Below, in pieces: positions 27,496-36,906 of a stretch of DNA of 64,000 nucleotides. This DNA is from Deltaproteobacteria bacterium (lineage in GTDB: Bacteria; Myxococcota_A; Polyangia; GCA-2747355; JADLHG01), in NCBI GenBank assembly GCA_020848905.1, contig JADLHG010000042.1, positions 487,399-551,398 of the forward strand. Reading direction: 5' to 3'. Under the pieces are notes generated by a model, which had not been told where the DNA came from, made no database searches, and was given only the letters and a program-made list of their open reading frames with translations. Positions within the stretch are counted from its first letter, which is position 1; every line of letters starts with the position of its first letter. The translations under genes and the position numbers were made by a program.

Positions 27496-29319
27496 ATGCA
27501 CCCATCGATCCGACAGACCGTCCGCGCCGTGCAGCGACGGCTCCGGGTGCAGCGCTCCCTCGAAGCGGCGATCACGGCGACGCTCGCCTCGCTGCTCGGG
27601 GCTGCGGTCCTCCTCTTTCTCCTCAAGGCCGGGTTGCTGGGCCCCCGGCACCTCCTCCCCGCCCTCGGGGTGCTCGCCGCGCTCCCCCTCCTCGCCGCCC
27701 TCGGCGCGGCGCTGCGACGGATCCCGCCGCTCCACGCGGCGCAGCTCGTGGACCGAACCCACGCCCTGCACGACCGGCTGAGCACCGCCTTCGAGTTCAG
27801 CAGCGCCGCCGAGCGGACCGACTTCATGCGCGCCCAGGTCGAGGAGGCGGTGACGCACCTTGCCCACGTCCGCGTCGCCAGAGCCGCCCCGTGGCGCTGG
27901 CCGCGCGACGCCCGCGCCTGCGGACTCCTCGTGCTCCTGGTCGTCGCGGTCGGCCTCGTGCGCTTCCCCACCGGGCAGCCCCCGATCATCGAGGGCAAGG
28001 TTCTCCCGCGGCTCTCAGTGGATCCGCAGGAGCTGGACCCGCATCGCGCGCTGGTGCGGCAGCTCCAGCAGGAAGCGCTGAAGGCGCGCCAGCCGGAGCT
28101 CGAACGGCTCACCGCCGACCTGAACAAGATCTTCGACCAGCTCGAGAAGAAGGAGCTGACCCGCAAGGAGCTCTTCGCCAAGCTGGCGGAGCTCGAGCGC
28201 AAGGTGATGGAGGGCCTCGACGGCGACTTCGACGAGGTATTGAAGAAGCTCCGCAAGATGGCCGGCGAGCTCGAGAAGGACAAGCTCACGAAGGACCTCT
28301 CCGAGGCGCTGAAGCAGGCCGACCTGCAGCGCGCGAAGGAGGAGCTGGAGAAGCTGGCCAAGGATCTCGAGAAGCTCCGCTCGGAGGAGCAGAAGCGGCT
28401 GTCCAAGACGCTCTCCCGCTCGGCCCAGCAGAAGCTCGACCAGCAGGATTTGCAGAAGAAGGCGGAGCAGCTGCAGAACGACATCCGTCGCCTGCAACGC
28501 CAGCTCGAGCAGAAGGGCAAGAACCCGGGGCAGGCCAAACGACGGCTGGAGCGCAATCGGCGAGAGCTCGAACGGCTCAATCGGCAGCGGGAACGGATGG
28601 CCAGCCAGCAGCGGGAGCTCGAGCGCTTGAACCGTCAGCTCCAGCAGGCGGCTGCCGCGCTGCAAAACCGCCTCAGCCCGGAGGCCATGAAGGCCCTGCA
28701 GAAGGCGGCCCAGCAAATGAGCCGCTTCGCCGAGCAGCTATCGCGGATGCAGCTCATGGGCAAGGCCCAGGGGCAGATCATGGACCTGAAGGAGTTCCTC
28801 CGCCGCCTCGGGCAGTCGGGGGGCAAGATCTCGAAGGCCCAGCTGAAGGACTTTCTCGCGCGCGCCGGGGGAAAGGACGGCCAGGGCAAGGATGGCAAGG
28901 ACGGCCAGGGCAAGGATGGCAAGGGGCAAAAGGGGGTCCTGCTCGACCCGAACGGCAAGGACGGAACGATGGTGATGCCGGGGGGGGCGATGGGACAGCG
29001 GCCCGGACAGGGGCCCGACAGTCCCAACGGCCAGCCGGGCGACGGGATCGGCAGTGGCACCGACCCGAACACGCGAGGCGATCCGACGCACCTCAAGAGC
29101 CGGCGCAAGGACGTCTTCGTGAAGGGGATGGAGAGCAAGGGTCCCACGCGCAGCGAGGTCATCCTCGGCGCCGCGGAGAAGGGCTTTTCGACGCAGAACT
29201 ATCGCCGCGTCTACCGGGACTACACCCACATCATCGAGGACGTGATGAAGCGAGAGGAGGTTCCTCTCGGCTATCGGTACTACGTCAAGCGCTACTTCGA
29301 GCTGATCAAGCCTCGGTAG
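27496..29319 (+). CDS. coiled-coil membrane protein at head of MoxR/Bat operon
   Basis: 607 residues from ATG 27496; a GTG two codons earlier is possible. Three hydrophobic helices lie in the first 160 residues, followed by a very long Lys/Glu/Gln/Leu-rich coiled coil (about 190-430). A Gly/Lys/Asp repeat and Gly/Pro-rich linker (about 460-530) come next, then a folded end with SEVILGAAEKGFSTQNYRRV. Membrane coiled-coil proteins of this kind (DUF4175-like) commonly head MoxR-DUF58-Bat operons; whether this one belongs to that family is not certain. It is followed after 100 bases by moxR. The upstream spacer contains a small AT-rich stretch (AAAATATCTACG) but no clear promoter. Confidence 0.72.
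   Translation: MHPSIRQTVRAVQRRLRVQRSLEAAITATLASLLGAAVLLFLLKAGLLGPRHLLPALGVLAALPLLAALGAALRRIPPLHAAQLVDRTHALHDRLSTAFEFSSAAERTDFMRAQVEEAVTHLAHVRVARAAPWRWPRDARACGLLVLLVVAVGLVRFPTGQPPIIEGKVLPRLSVDPQELDPHRALVRQLQQEALKARQPELERLTADLNKIFDQLEKKELTRKELFAKLAELERKVMEGLDGDFDEVLKKLRKMAGELEKDKLTKDLSEALKQADLQRAKEELEKLAKDLEKLRSEEQKRLSKTLSRSAQQKLDQQDLQKKAEQLQNDIRRLQRQLEQKGKNPGQAKRRLERNRRELERLNRQRERMASQQRELERLNRQLQQAAAALQNRLSPEAMKALQKAAQQMSRFAEQLSRMQLMGKAQGQIMDLKEFLRRLGQSGGKISKAQLKDFLARAGGKDGQGKDGKDGQGKDGKGQKGVLLDPNGKDGTMVMPGGAMGQRPGQGPDSPNGQPGDGIGSGTDPNTRGDPTHLKSRRKDVFVKGMESKGPTRSEVILGAAEKGFSTQNYRRVYRDYTHIIEDVMKREEVPLGYRYYVKRYFELIKPR
28873..28920 (+). repeat. exact 24-bp tandem duplication inside the coiled-coil gene
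   Basis: Two identical 24-base copies (28873-28896 and 28897-28920) each encode Lys-Asp-Gly-Gln-Gly-Lys-Asp-Gly. The number of copies could vary between strains without shifting the frame. Confidence 0.9.
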
Positions 29320-29419
29320 GCGCACGGCCCCGAGAACGCCCCCCGCGCAGTCACGAGGAGCGGCCGCTCGGCCCAGGACTGGCACCGCCGGGGAGCCGGC
29401 GGGATGAGGAGATGAACCG

Positions 29420-30430
29420 ATGTCCGAAGCGCTCGCCACGCGGCCAGCAGAGGAGCTCGTAGCCGACTTCCGCGCCGACGTCCGACGGCTGAAGCTCGAG
29501 GTTGGGCGCGTGATCGTTGGCAACGACGCCATCATCGACGGGGTGCTCGCCTGCCTCCTCACGGGAGGCCACGGCCTCCTCGAGGGGGTCCCCGGCCTCG
29601 GCAAGACGATGCTCGTGCGGACCGTGGCGCAGTCGGTGGACCTCTCCTTCTCGCGCATCCAGTTCACCCCCGACCTGATGCCGGCCGACATCCTCGGGAC
29701 CAACATGATCGTCGAGGACTCGTCCGGCCACCGGAAGTTCGAGTTCCAGCGCGGGCCAGTCTTCGCGAACGTGGTCCTGGCCGACGAGATCAACCGCGCC
29801 ACCCCCAAGACGCAGTCCGCGATGCTCGAGGCCATGCAGGAGCAGCGCGTGACCATCGCGCGCAACACCTACGCCCTCGAGAAACCCTTCATGGTCCTCG
29901 CCACGCAGAATCCGCTCGAAATGGAGGGGACCTATCCCCTCCCCGAGGCGCAGCTCGACCGCTTCCTCTACAAGCTGAAGGTCGAGTTCCCCGACCGGGA
30001 CGAGCTCCACGCCATCCTGGACCGAACGACCAGCACCGAGGAACCCCACGCGCAGCCGGCGCTGAGCCGTAACCGCATCCTCGAGATGCGCGACACGATC
30101 CGCCAGGTCCCCGTGGCTCGGCTGGTCCAGGACTACGCCATCCGGCTCTTGCAGGCCACGCATCCGAACCGGGCCGAGGCCCCCGAAGCCGTGCGGAAGT
30201 TCGTGCGCTACGGGTCGAGCCCCCGCGGCGCCCAGGCGCTCCTCCTCGGGGCCAAGATGCGTGCGCTCCTCGACGGACGCTTTTCCGCCTCGACCGACGA
30301 CATTCGCGCGGTCGCGCACGCGGCGCTGCGGCACCGCCTCATCCTGAACTTCGAGGGCGAAGCGGAGGGACTGAGCACCGACTCGGTCATCGACGACGTG
30401 CTGAAGAAGCTCCCCGAGGAGGCGAAGTAG
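29420..30430 (+). CDS. classical MoxR-family AAA+ ATPase
   Basis: 336 residues. Walker A GVPGLGKT (56-63), Walker B VVLADEIN (118-125), and the family blocks FTPDLMPADILG, ATQNPLEMEGTYPLPEAQLDRF and SPRGAQALL. This is the classical MoxR branch, distinct from the RavA-like protein at 4584-5774. It is a chaperone-like ATPase presumed to act on or with the vWA proteins encoded downstream. The DUF58 gene starts on the next base after its stop. Confidence 0.93.
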   Translation: MSEALATRPAEELVADFRADVRRLKLEVGRVIVGNDAIIDGVLACLLTGGHGLLEGVPGLGKTMLVRTVAQSVDLSFSRIQFTPDLMPADILGTNMIVEDSSGHRKFEFQRGPVFANVVLADEINRATPKTQSAMLEAMQEQRVTIARNTYALEKPFMVLATQNPLEMEGTYPLPEAQLDRFLYKLKVEFPDRDELHAILDRTTSTEEPHAQPALSRNRILEMRDTIRQVPVARLVQDYAIRLLQATHPNRAEAPEAVRKFVRYGSSPRGAQALLLGAKMRALLDGRFSASTDDIRAVAHAALRHRLILNFEGEAEGLSTDSVIDDVLKKLPEEAK

Positions 30431-31351
30431 TTGCGCCGTCGCGCAAAGGCGACGGGGACCGCCTCCGTCACGCGCAGCGAACTCTTCAACGAGGAGTTCC
30501 TGAAGAAGCTGGAGTACCTCCACATCGTCTCGCGGAAGCTCTTCTCGGGGCTGAATCGCGCCGAGCGCCGCACGCGCAAGGTCGGATCGGGCGTCGAGTT
30601 CGCGGACTACCGTGACTACGCCGCGGGCGACGACTTCCGCTACCTCGACTGGAACGTCTACGGCCGGATGGATCGCCTCCTCCTGCGCCTCTTCGAGGAG
30701 GAGGAGGACCTGCACATCTACTTCCTCCTCGACACGAGCGATTCGACCCAGCTCGGTCAGCCGCCGAAGCTCCACTACGGCATGCAGATCGCCGCCGCGC
30801 TGGCGTACGTGGGCCTCGCAAACCTGGACCGCGTCAGCGTCGTCACCTTCGCCGACGGCCTCCGTGACCGCCTCGCCCCCGCCCGCGGCAAGGGACGCAT
30901 CTTCAAGGTCTTCGAGTTCTTCCGGAACGTCGAGCCCGGAGGCCAGACGCGCCTCGCGGCCAGCCTGCGCGCCTTCGTGCACCAGAACAAGCGGCGCGGC
31001 CTCGCGGTCCTCATCTCGGACTTCTACGACCCGGCGGGGTACGAGGAGGGGCTGAACCTGCTGCGCCACAACCGCTTCGAACCGCTCGTGATCCACCTTC
31101 ACGACCCGCGCGAGGCGCGGCCCTCTCTCGTCGGAGACCTCCAGCTCATCGACTGCGAGACGGGCGAGGTTCGCGAGCTCACCGTCTCCCCGCGCCTCCT
31201 CAAGGCCTACGCGGCCGAATACGAGCGCTACTGCGCCGAGCTCCAGGAGCACTGCACCAAGAAGCAGATTCCCTTCTTTCGCGCCGACACCCAGCTCCCC
31301 TTCGACGACCTCGTCCTGCGCATCTTCCGCCGTGGGGGCTTCCTCAAGTGA
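30431..31351 (+). CDS. DUF58 domain protein
   Basis: 306 residues, starting at TTG 30431, directly after the moxR stop. The DUF58 core is clear: GSGVEFADYRDYAAGDDFRY followed by LDWNVYGRMDRL (about 57-88), then a vWA-like fold with DTSDSTQLG in the position of the metal site and a later LISDFYDP. DUF58 proteins almost always pair with MoxR and a membrane vWA protein, as here. The stop overlaps the next start (GTGA). Confidence 0.92.
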   Translation: MRRRAKATGTASVTRSELFNEEFLKKLEYLHIVSRKLFSGLNRAERRTRKVGSGVEFADYRDYAAGDDFRYLDWNVYGRMDRLLLRLFEEEEDLHIYFLLDTSDSTQLGQPPKLHYGMQIAAALAYVGLANLDRVSVVTFADGLRDRLAPARGKGRIFKVFEFFRNVEPGGQTRLAASLRAFVHQNKRRGLAVLISDFYDPAGYEEGLNLLRHNRFEPLVIHLHDPREARPSLVGDLQLIDCETGEVRELTVSPRLLKAYAAEYERYCAELQEHCTKKQIPFFRADTQLPFDDLVLRIFRRGGFLK

Positions 31352-33363
31352 CCTTCCTCGGCCTGCCGCTCGCGAAGCTCCTCCCCCTCTTCGCCGTGGC
31401 CGCGGGCGCGGTCACCGTGCTCTACATCCTCAAGCTTCGGAGGCGACGCGTTCAGGTCCCGTTCGCCAAGCTCTGGCAGCGGGTGCTGAAGGAGAAGGAG
31501 TCCACGAGTCTCTTCCGCCAGCTGCGGCGGCTGCTCTCGCTCTTGCTCCAGCTCGCCTTCTTGCTGCTCCTGACCGGCGCCCTCGGCGACCCTCGCTTTT
31601 CCGCCGAACGCGTGGACGGCCGGCACATCATCGTGCTCGTCGACGCGAGCGCCTCCATGCGCGCCACCGACGGCGCCCCGGGCACGCGCCTCGACCAGGC
31701 GCGCGACCAGGTGCGAGCGCTCGTCCGCGGCCTGGGAGGCGCCGACGCGATGATGCTCGTGCGCATGGACACCCAGGTGACACCGCTCACCCCCTTCACC
31801 GGCGACGAGGCCCTGCTCCTGAAGGCGCTCGACGCACTGGATCCGGCCGACACCCGCGCCGACCTCGCCCGGGGCCTCCAGTTCGCCGGGGACGCGCTTC
31901 GCGGCAAGACCAAGCCGCTCCTGGTGCTCGTCGGGGACGGCGCGTACGACCGGGCCGTGCTGGCCTCCGTGCTCCTCCGCGACAAGGGCGCGGCCGCCTC
32001 TCCCACCCCCACGGACTGGCTCGATCGCATCGACCTCCGCGGCGTGCAGGTGAGCTTCCTCCCCGTCGGGGCGAGTCGCGACAACGTGGCGATCGTGGCC
32101 TTCAGCGCCCGCCGCTACGCCACCAACAAGCTCAGCTTCGAGGTCTACCTGGAGGTAGTGAACTACCGCGACCGCCCCACCGAGGCGGATCTCCAGCTCC
32201 TCAGCGACGGAGAGGTCACGGAGGTGCAGCGCCTGCGGCTCAAGGCGGGGGAGCGGGCCCGCTATACCTGCGGGCCCGAGGACCGCAAGGGGAAGAAGCG
32301 TGCTTGGTGCGAGATGGCCGCGAGCGGCGAGCTGCTGGAGGCCCGCCTTCTGCCCCCCGGATCGAGTGGTCGGGAGTCCCCCGGCGCGCTCGACGCCTTT
32401 CCCCTCGACGACCGGGCCTACGCCCTGCTCCCCAAGCGCAAGAAGCAGCACGTCCTCCTCGTCTCGGACGGGAACCTCTTCGTCGAAGGGGCGCTGCTGC
32501 TCGACGACAACGTCGAGCTCGCCAAGGTCGCACCGCGCGCGTACTCGCCACGCGCGCTCAAGGGGATGGACGCCGTCGTCTTCGACGGCTTCTACCCGCC
32601 CACGAAGGAAGCGCCCCGACTGCACACGCTGCTCCTGAACCCGCCCGAGGACGCGGGGCCCTTCGCCACGACGGGGCGCCTGCAGGCGCCGCTCATCACC
32701 GAGCAGAGCGCGAAGCACCCCGTGATGCGCTGGATCACCCTGAAGGACACGAACATCTCCAACGCGACGAAGTTCTCCATGGCGGAGGGCGTCGAGGTTC
32801 TCGCCGCCAGCTTCAGGGACCCCGTGATGGTCGCCCGCGCCGTCGGAAACCTGAAGACCGTGGCGTTCGGCTTCGACATCAAACGGAGCGACCTCCCCCT
32901 GCGCGTAGCCTTCCCCATGCTGGTCGTCAACACCTTCAACTGGTTCTCGGGCGACACGGAGGGCCTCGTGACCACCTACCGCACGGGCGAGAGCTGGAGG
33001 GTCTCCCTGGCGGCTCTCGGCAGCGCTGCCGAGCTGCCGGCGCAGGCCCAGGTCACGGATCCGGCGGGCGAGACGCGCTCGACGCCCATCCAGCAGGGAG
33101 CGGTCGTGATCTACGGACGACGGGCCGGCGTGTACACGATCGCGGTCGGGGACAAGACGATGCGCGTCGCGGGTAACCTCGCCGACGCGACGGAGTCCGA
33201 CATCCGGCCCCAGCGCACTCTCGCCCTCGGCGGCCAGACGCTGGAGCGGCCGCGGGGCTTTTCCGGCGGCCTCCGCAGGGAGATCTGGATCTACCTGCTC
33301 CTCGCCGCGGTAGCCCTCACCTTCCTCGAATGGCACACCTACAACCGACGGGTGACGGTGTAG
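31348..33363 (+). CDS. BatA-like vWA membrane protein
   Basis: 671 residues, starting at GTG 31348. Two N-terminal membrane helices (LPLFAVAAGAVTVLYIL; LLSLLLQLAFLLLL) carry the aerotolerance-regulator N-terminal signature. A vWA domain follows with DASAS in LVDASASMRATDG (near 93). The middle is beta-rich and the end has one more transmembrane helix (IYLLLAAVALTFLEWHTY). It is anchored in the inner membrane with most domains outside. The next gene starts two bases after its stop. Confidence 0.88.
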   Translation: MTFLGLPLAKLLPLFAVAAGAVTVLYILKLRRRRVQVPFAKLWQRVLKEKESTSLFRQLRRLLSLLLQLAFLLLLTGALGDPRFSAERVDGRHIIVLVDASASMRATDGAPGTRLDQARDQVRALVRGLGGADAMMLVRMDTQVTPLTPFTGDEALLLKALDALDPADTRADLARGLQFAGDALRGKTKPLLVLVGDGAYDRAVLASVLLRDKGAAASPTPTDWLDRIDLRGVQVSFLPVGASRDNVAIVAFSARRYATNKLSFEVYLEVVNYRDRPTEADLQLLSDGEVTEVQRLRLKAGERARYTCGPEDRKGKKRAWCEMAASGELLEARLLPPGSSGRESPGALDAFPLDDRAYALLPKRKKQHVLLVSDGNLFVEGALLLDDNVELAKVAPRAYSPRALKGMDAVVFDGFYPPTKEAPRLHTLLLNPPEDAGPFATTGRLQAPLITEQSAKHPVMRWITLKDTNISNATKFSMAEGVEVLAASFRDPVMVARAVGNLKTVAFGFDIKRSDLPLRVAFPMLVVNTFNWFSGDTEGLVTTYRTGESWRVSLAALGSAAELPAQAQVTDPAGETRSTPIQQGAVVIYGRRAGVYTIAVGDKTMRVAGNLADATESDIRPQRTLALGGQTLERPRGFSGGLRREIWIYLLLAAVALTFLEWHTYNRRVTV

Positions 33364-33365
33364 CC

Positions 33366-36065
33366 ATGCGCTGGTGGCAGCGAGTCGGCCTCGCGTCCTG
33401 CTTCACCGCGCTCCTCGGGGCGGCCTACTGGTTCCTGCTCCTGCGGCGCGGCGTCTCCACGGTCGAGTTCCATCTGGCCGGACAGACGATCGAGCTCCTC
33501 GCCCCTCGCTGGCTGGGACTCGTCTGCGCGCTCCCCCTCCTCTGGCTGGCCAAGAGCGCCTCGCTCGTGGACCTCTCCGCGCTCCAGCAGGCACTCTCCG
33601 TGAGCGTCCGTGCGCTCCTCGTGATGCTCCTGGCCCTGGCTCTCTCTCGCCCTTCCGTCGCGGCGCACGAGGACCGCGTGAGCGCGGTCTACCTCGTGGA
33701 CGTCTCCGAGAGCGTCTCCGACGACCAGCTAGCCGCGGCTCGCGAAATCGTCAACCAGGCGTGGCGCAACCGCGGCTCGAACGAGGTGCAGCTCATCACC
33801 TTCGCGCGGCGCGCCGAAGCCGTCCGCTTACCCCCCGAGGCCGGGGAGATTCCGCCCATCGTGCGCCACAAGGGCCCGCGAGCGAACGAACACTCCGACC
33901 TGCAGGCGGCGATCCAGCACGCCTACGGCCTCTTTCCGCCCAATCGCATTCCGCGCGTGGTCCTGATCTCCGACGGGAACGAGACCGACGGTGACGCGAT
34001 CGGCGAGGCCCATCGCGCCGCAGCCCGACGCGTCCGTCTGCACGTTCACCCCCTCCCACCGCGCAAGCTGAAAGAGGTCTTGGTGCGGGACCTGGCCCTC
34101 CCGAAGGAGGTCCGGATGGGGGCCCCCTTCGAGCTCACCGCCACGGTCTACAGCACGCACGCGGAGAAGGTCGCCCTCACCCTCTACAAGGACGAGTTCA
34201 TCAACGGACTCGAGGGGCGCAAGAGCGTCGAGCTTCTGCCCGGAAAAACCGTCGTGACCTTCAAGTCCATGGTGCGGGAGGCCGGAGTCGTCAACTACCG
34301 CCTCACGATGACGGGGGTGAAGCAGGACACCTGGGCCTCGAACAACACCGCCTCGGCCATCCTCCCGGTGCTGGGTCGTCCGAAGGTCCTCTACGTGGAG
34401 GGCGAGCCTCTCTACGCCGGGTACCTGCAGCGAGCCCTCCAGACCGAGAAGATCGACGTCGTGGTCCGCGGGCCTTACGGCGTGCCGAGCTCGGTGGCCG
34501 AGCTGGCCAAGTTCGACCTCGTGATCATGAGCGACGTGCCGGCCATGTACGTCGGCCTGGGCCAGATGGCAGCGCTTCACACCTACGTGCGCGACCTGGG
34601 CGGTGGGTTCATCATGACCGGCGGGCAGAACTCCTTCGGCGCGGGGGGCTACTACGGCACGCGGCTGGAGAAGATCCTGCCCGTACGCTTCGACACCGAA
34701 AAGAAGAGCGACCAGCCATCCCTGGCACTGTGTCTGGTCATCGACCGCAGCGGCTCGATGAGCGGCCCGAAGCTCGAGATGGCCAAGGACGCGGCGAAGG
34801 CTACCACCGAGCTCCTCGGCAGCGCGGACATGATCTCGGTCGTCACCTTCGACAGCGTGGCCTACGTGAACGTGCGACTGCAGCGCGCAGCCAACCGGCT
34901 CCGCATCTTGAACGAGATCGCGCGCATCACCTCGGGAGGCGGGACCAGCATTCGCCCCGCGCTGCAGGAGGCCTACAACCAGCTCCAGAGCGCCAACGCC
35001 AAGGTCAAGCACGTCATCCTCCTCTCCGACGGGCAGGCCTCGTACGGCGGCATCGCCGAGCTGGTGGACGAGATGTCCTCGCACAAGATCACCGTCTCGA
35101 CGGTGGGCGTGGGTTCCGGCACCGATCGCACGCTGATGCAGATGATCGCGGAGCGAGGAAACGGGCGCTTCTACTACACGAACGACGCGAACAGCATTCC
35201 GAAGATCTTCACCAAGGAGACCACGCAGGTGGCCCGCTCGGCGCTGGTGGAGGAGCCGATACGCGTGCACGCGCTCAAGGCCGCCAACGTGCTGCGTGGC
35301 ATCGACCTCGCGTCGGCACCGGCGCTGCGTGGCTACGTCAGCACCAAGCCAAAGCCCCTTTCCGAGACGATTCTCGTCAGCCAGTACGGCGAACCCATCC
35401 TCGCCACCTGGCGCGTCGGCCTGGGCCAGACGGCGGCCTTCACGAGCGACGTGAAGAATCGCTGGGCCGTGGACTGGCTCCGCTGGCCGGGGTACACGCA
35501 GTTCTGGGCGCAGCTCGTGCGCGAGGTGATGCGGCATCGCATCCAGCGCAGCTTCGAGATGCGTACGCGCGTCGGCCAGGGGCTCGTCCGCCTGACGGTG
35601 GACGCGGTGGACCGCACCGACCACTTCATCAACGGGCTCGAGTCGGAGGTCTCAGTGCTCGACCCACGAAACCCCGGGGCGAAGCAGTCCTTCGCGCTGC
35701 AGCAGACGGCGGCGGGTCGCTACGAGACCTCCTTTCGGCTGCGGAAGTACGGCGCCTTCCTCCTTCAGGCGCGACACAAGGTCGACGGCAAGGTCGTAGC
35801 GGAGAGCCTGTCGTCCGTCTCCGTGCCGTATCCCAAGGAGTACACCGACCTCCTGCCGGACACCCGACGACTCGAGCGGCTGGCGCGGATCGCGAATGGC
35901 CGGGTCAACCCCTCCCCCGCCGAGGTGCTGTCCGCGGACGGCGCACGCATCCGGTACACCAAGGACCTCTGGCCTCTCGTGCTCTACGGAGCGCTCGGGC
36001 TCTTCCTGCTGGATGTCCTGCTGCGGCGCGTGCGCCTCTTCGGCTACCGGGCCGAGAGGATGTAA
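33366..36065 (+). CDS. large membrane protein with two vWA domains and a GATase-like domain
   Basis: 899 residues. N-terminal helices (about 5-90) anchor it. The first vWA has DVSES (near 116), followed by a beta sandwich, a class I glutamine-amidotransferase-like Rossmann domain lacking an obvious catalytic Cys (VLYVEGEPLYAGYLQRAL ... GGGFIMTGGQNSFGAGGY), and the second vWA with DRSGS (near 460). It ends with an immunoglobulin-like region and a last membrane helix. Both metal sites look intact. Such proteins close MoxR/Bat operons and may form a membrane signalling or envelope-integrity complex; no phenotype can be assigned. Confidence 0.88.
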   Translation: MRWWQRVGLASCFTALLGAAYWFLLLRRGVSTVEFHLAGQTIELLAPRWLGLVCALPLLWLAKSASLVDLSALQQALSVSVRALLVMLLALALSRPSVAAHEDRVSAVYLVDVSESVSDDQLAAAREIVNQAWRNRGSNEVQLITFARRAEAVRLPPEAGEIPPIVRHKGPRANEHSDLQAAIQHAYGLFPPNRIPRVVLISDGNETDGDAIGEAHRAAARRVRLHVHPLPPRKLKEVLVRDLALPKEVRMGAPFELTATVYSTHAEKVALTLYKDEFINGLEGRKSVELLPGKTVVTFKSMVREAGVVNYRLTMTGVKQDTWASNNTASAILPVLGRPKVLYVEGEPLYAGYLQRALQTEKIDVVVRGPYGVPSSVAELAKFDLVIMSDVPAMYVGLGQMAALHTYVRDLGGGFIMTGGQNSFGAGGYYGTRLEKILPVRFDTEKKSDQPSLALCLVIDRSGSMSGPKLEMAKDAAKATTELLGSADMISVVTFDSVAYVNVRLQRAANRLRILNEIARITSGGGTSIRPALQEAYNQLQSANAKVKHVILLSDGQASYGGIAELVDEMSSHKITVSTVGVGSGTDRTLMQMIAERGNGRFYYTNDANSIPKIFTKETTQVARSALVEEPIRVHALKAANVLRGIDLASAPALRGYVSTKPKPLSETILVSQYGEPILATWRVGLGQTAAFTSDVKNRWAVDWLRWPGYTQFWAQLVREVMRHRIQRSFEMRTRVGQGLVRLTVDAVDRTDHFINGLESEVSVLDPRNPGAKQSFALQQTAAGRYETSFRLRKYGAFLLQARHKVDGKVVAESLSSVSVPYPKEYTDLLPDTRRLERLARIANGRVNPSPAEVLSADGARIRYTKDLWPLVLYGALGLFLLDVLLRRVRLFGYRAERM

Positions 36066-36080
36066 CCCCGCGTCTTTCCC

Positions 36081-36109
36081 TTGACACCGTGGGCCGCCCA
36101 GGCTAAAGG
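36081..36109 (+). promoter_or_regulatory. predicted promoter of tRNA-Pro
   Basis: A perfect -35 TTGACA (36081-36086), a 17-base spacer and -10 TAAAGG (36104-36109) lie 27 bases before the tRNA. Confidence 0.5.
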
Positions 36110-36116
36110 TGCTTCC

Positions 36117-36134
36117 CGACCTGCTCGCAGGTCG
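36117..36134 (+). other. perfect hairpin in the leader of tRNA-Pro
   Basis: A 7-bp stem (CGACCTG / CAGGTCG) with a CTCG loop ends two bases before the tRNA, paralleling the hairpin before tRNA-Leu. Confidence 0.4.
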
Positions 36135-36136
36135 TC

Positions 36137-36210
36137 CGGGGCGTAGCGCAGTCTGGTAGCGCGTTCGGTTCGGGACCGAAAGGCCGGAGGTTCAAATCCT
36201 CTCGCCCCGA
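36137..36210 (+). tRNA. tRNA-Pro (anticodon CGG)
   Basis: A 74-base tRNA. The acceptor stem CGGGGCG (36137-36143) pairs with CGCCCCG (36203-36209), with discriminator A. The anticodon loop TTCGGGA gives CGG. The T-arm has GGTTCAAATCC. CCA is not encoded (CTC follows). Confidence 0.95.
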
Positions 36211-36220
36211 CTCAGGTTAG

Positions 36221-36901
36221 CTAGCCCGCCGCTTCACTGCTCTGCCCGCCGCACCGGCGACGCATCTCCGCCATCCTCTCGGCGTAGGACGAGGAGCTCA
36301 GGATCCCCGTCCCCGAGACGAGCACGGTTGCCCCGGCGGCCGCGACCTCGGCCACGTTCTCCAGAGTGACGCCGCCGTCCACCTCGAGTTCGATCGAGCG
36401 TCCCGCCTCGTCGATCATGCGGCGGGCTGCCCGCAGCTTCTCGAGGCTCGCGGGGATGAAGCGCTGGCCTCCGAAGCCCGGGTTCACCGACATGATCAGG
36501 AGTAGATCGATCTCGCCGAGGACCCACCGAACGCCCTCCAGCGAGGTGCTCGGATTGAGCGCCACCCCCGCGCGCTTGCCGAGCTCCCGGATCGCGGTCA
36601 ACGTCCGGTGCAGGTGAGGGCACGCTTCCACGTGCACCGTGAGAATGTCCGCCCCCGCCTCCGCGTATCGCTCCAGGTACCGGTCCGCGTCGGCGATCAT
36701 CAGATGCACGTCCAGGGGCACCGAGGTGGCCCGCCTCAGCGCGGCAATGAGCGGCGGCCCGAGCGTCAGGTTGGGCACGAAGCGACCGTCCATCACGTCC
36801 ACGTGCAGGTAGTCGCACCCGCCTTCTTGCAACGCGCGCGCCTCCTCTCCGAGGCGCATGAAGTCGGCCGCGAGAATCGAAGGCGCCAGACGAACAGCCA
36901 T
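36221..36901 (-). CDS. rpe: ribulose-phosphate 3-epimerase
   Basis: 226 residues forming a TIM barrel that interconverts ribulose 5-phosphate and xylulose 5-phosphate. Conserved blocks are APSILAADFMRLGEE, HVDVMDGRFVPNLT (metal/acid residues), VHLMI, and MSVNPGFGGQRF with the phosphate-binding glycines, then VDGGV. Starts at ATG 36901, five bases after the rsmB stop. Last gene of the operon starting at 40881. Confidence 0.95.
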   Translation of the reverse strand: MAVRLAPSILAADFMRLGEEARALQEGGCDYLHVDVMDGRFVPNLTLGPPLIAALRRATSVPLDVHLMIADADRYLERYAEAGADILTVHVEACPHLHRTLTAIRELGKRAGVALNPSTSLEGVRWVLGEIDLLLIMSVNPGFGGQRFIPASLEKLRAARRMIDEAGRSIELEVDGGVTLENVAEVAAAGATVLVSGTGILSSSSYAERMAEMRRRCGGQSSEAAG

Positions 36902-36906
36902 GTCAC

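Noticed and set aside
31228..33336. A 702-codon frame antisense to the BatA-like gene
   Set aside because: Shadow frame with low-complexity Arg/Gly/Val content; the plus-strand gene has clear vWA and membrane signatures.
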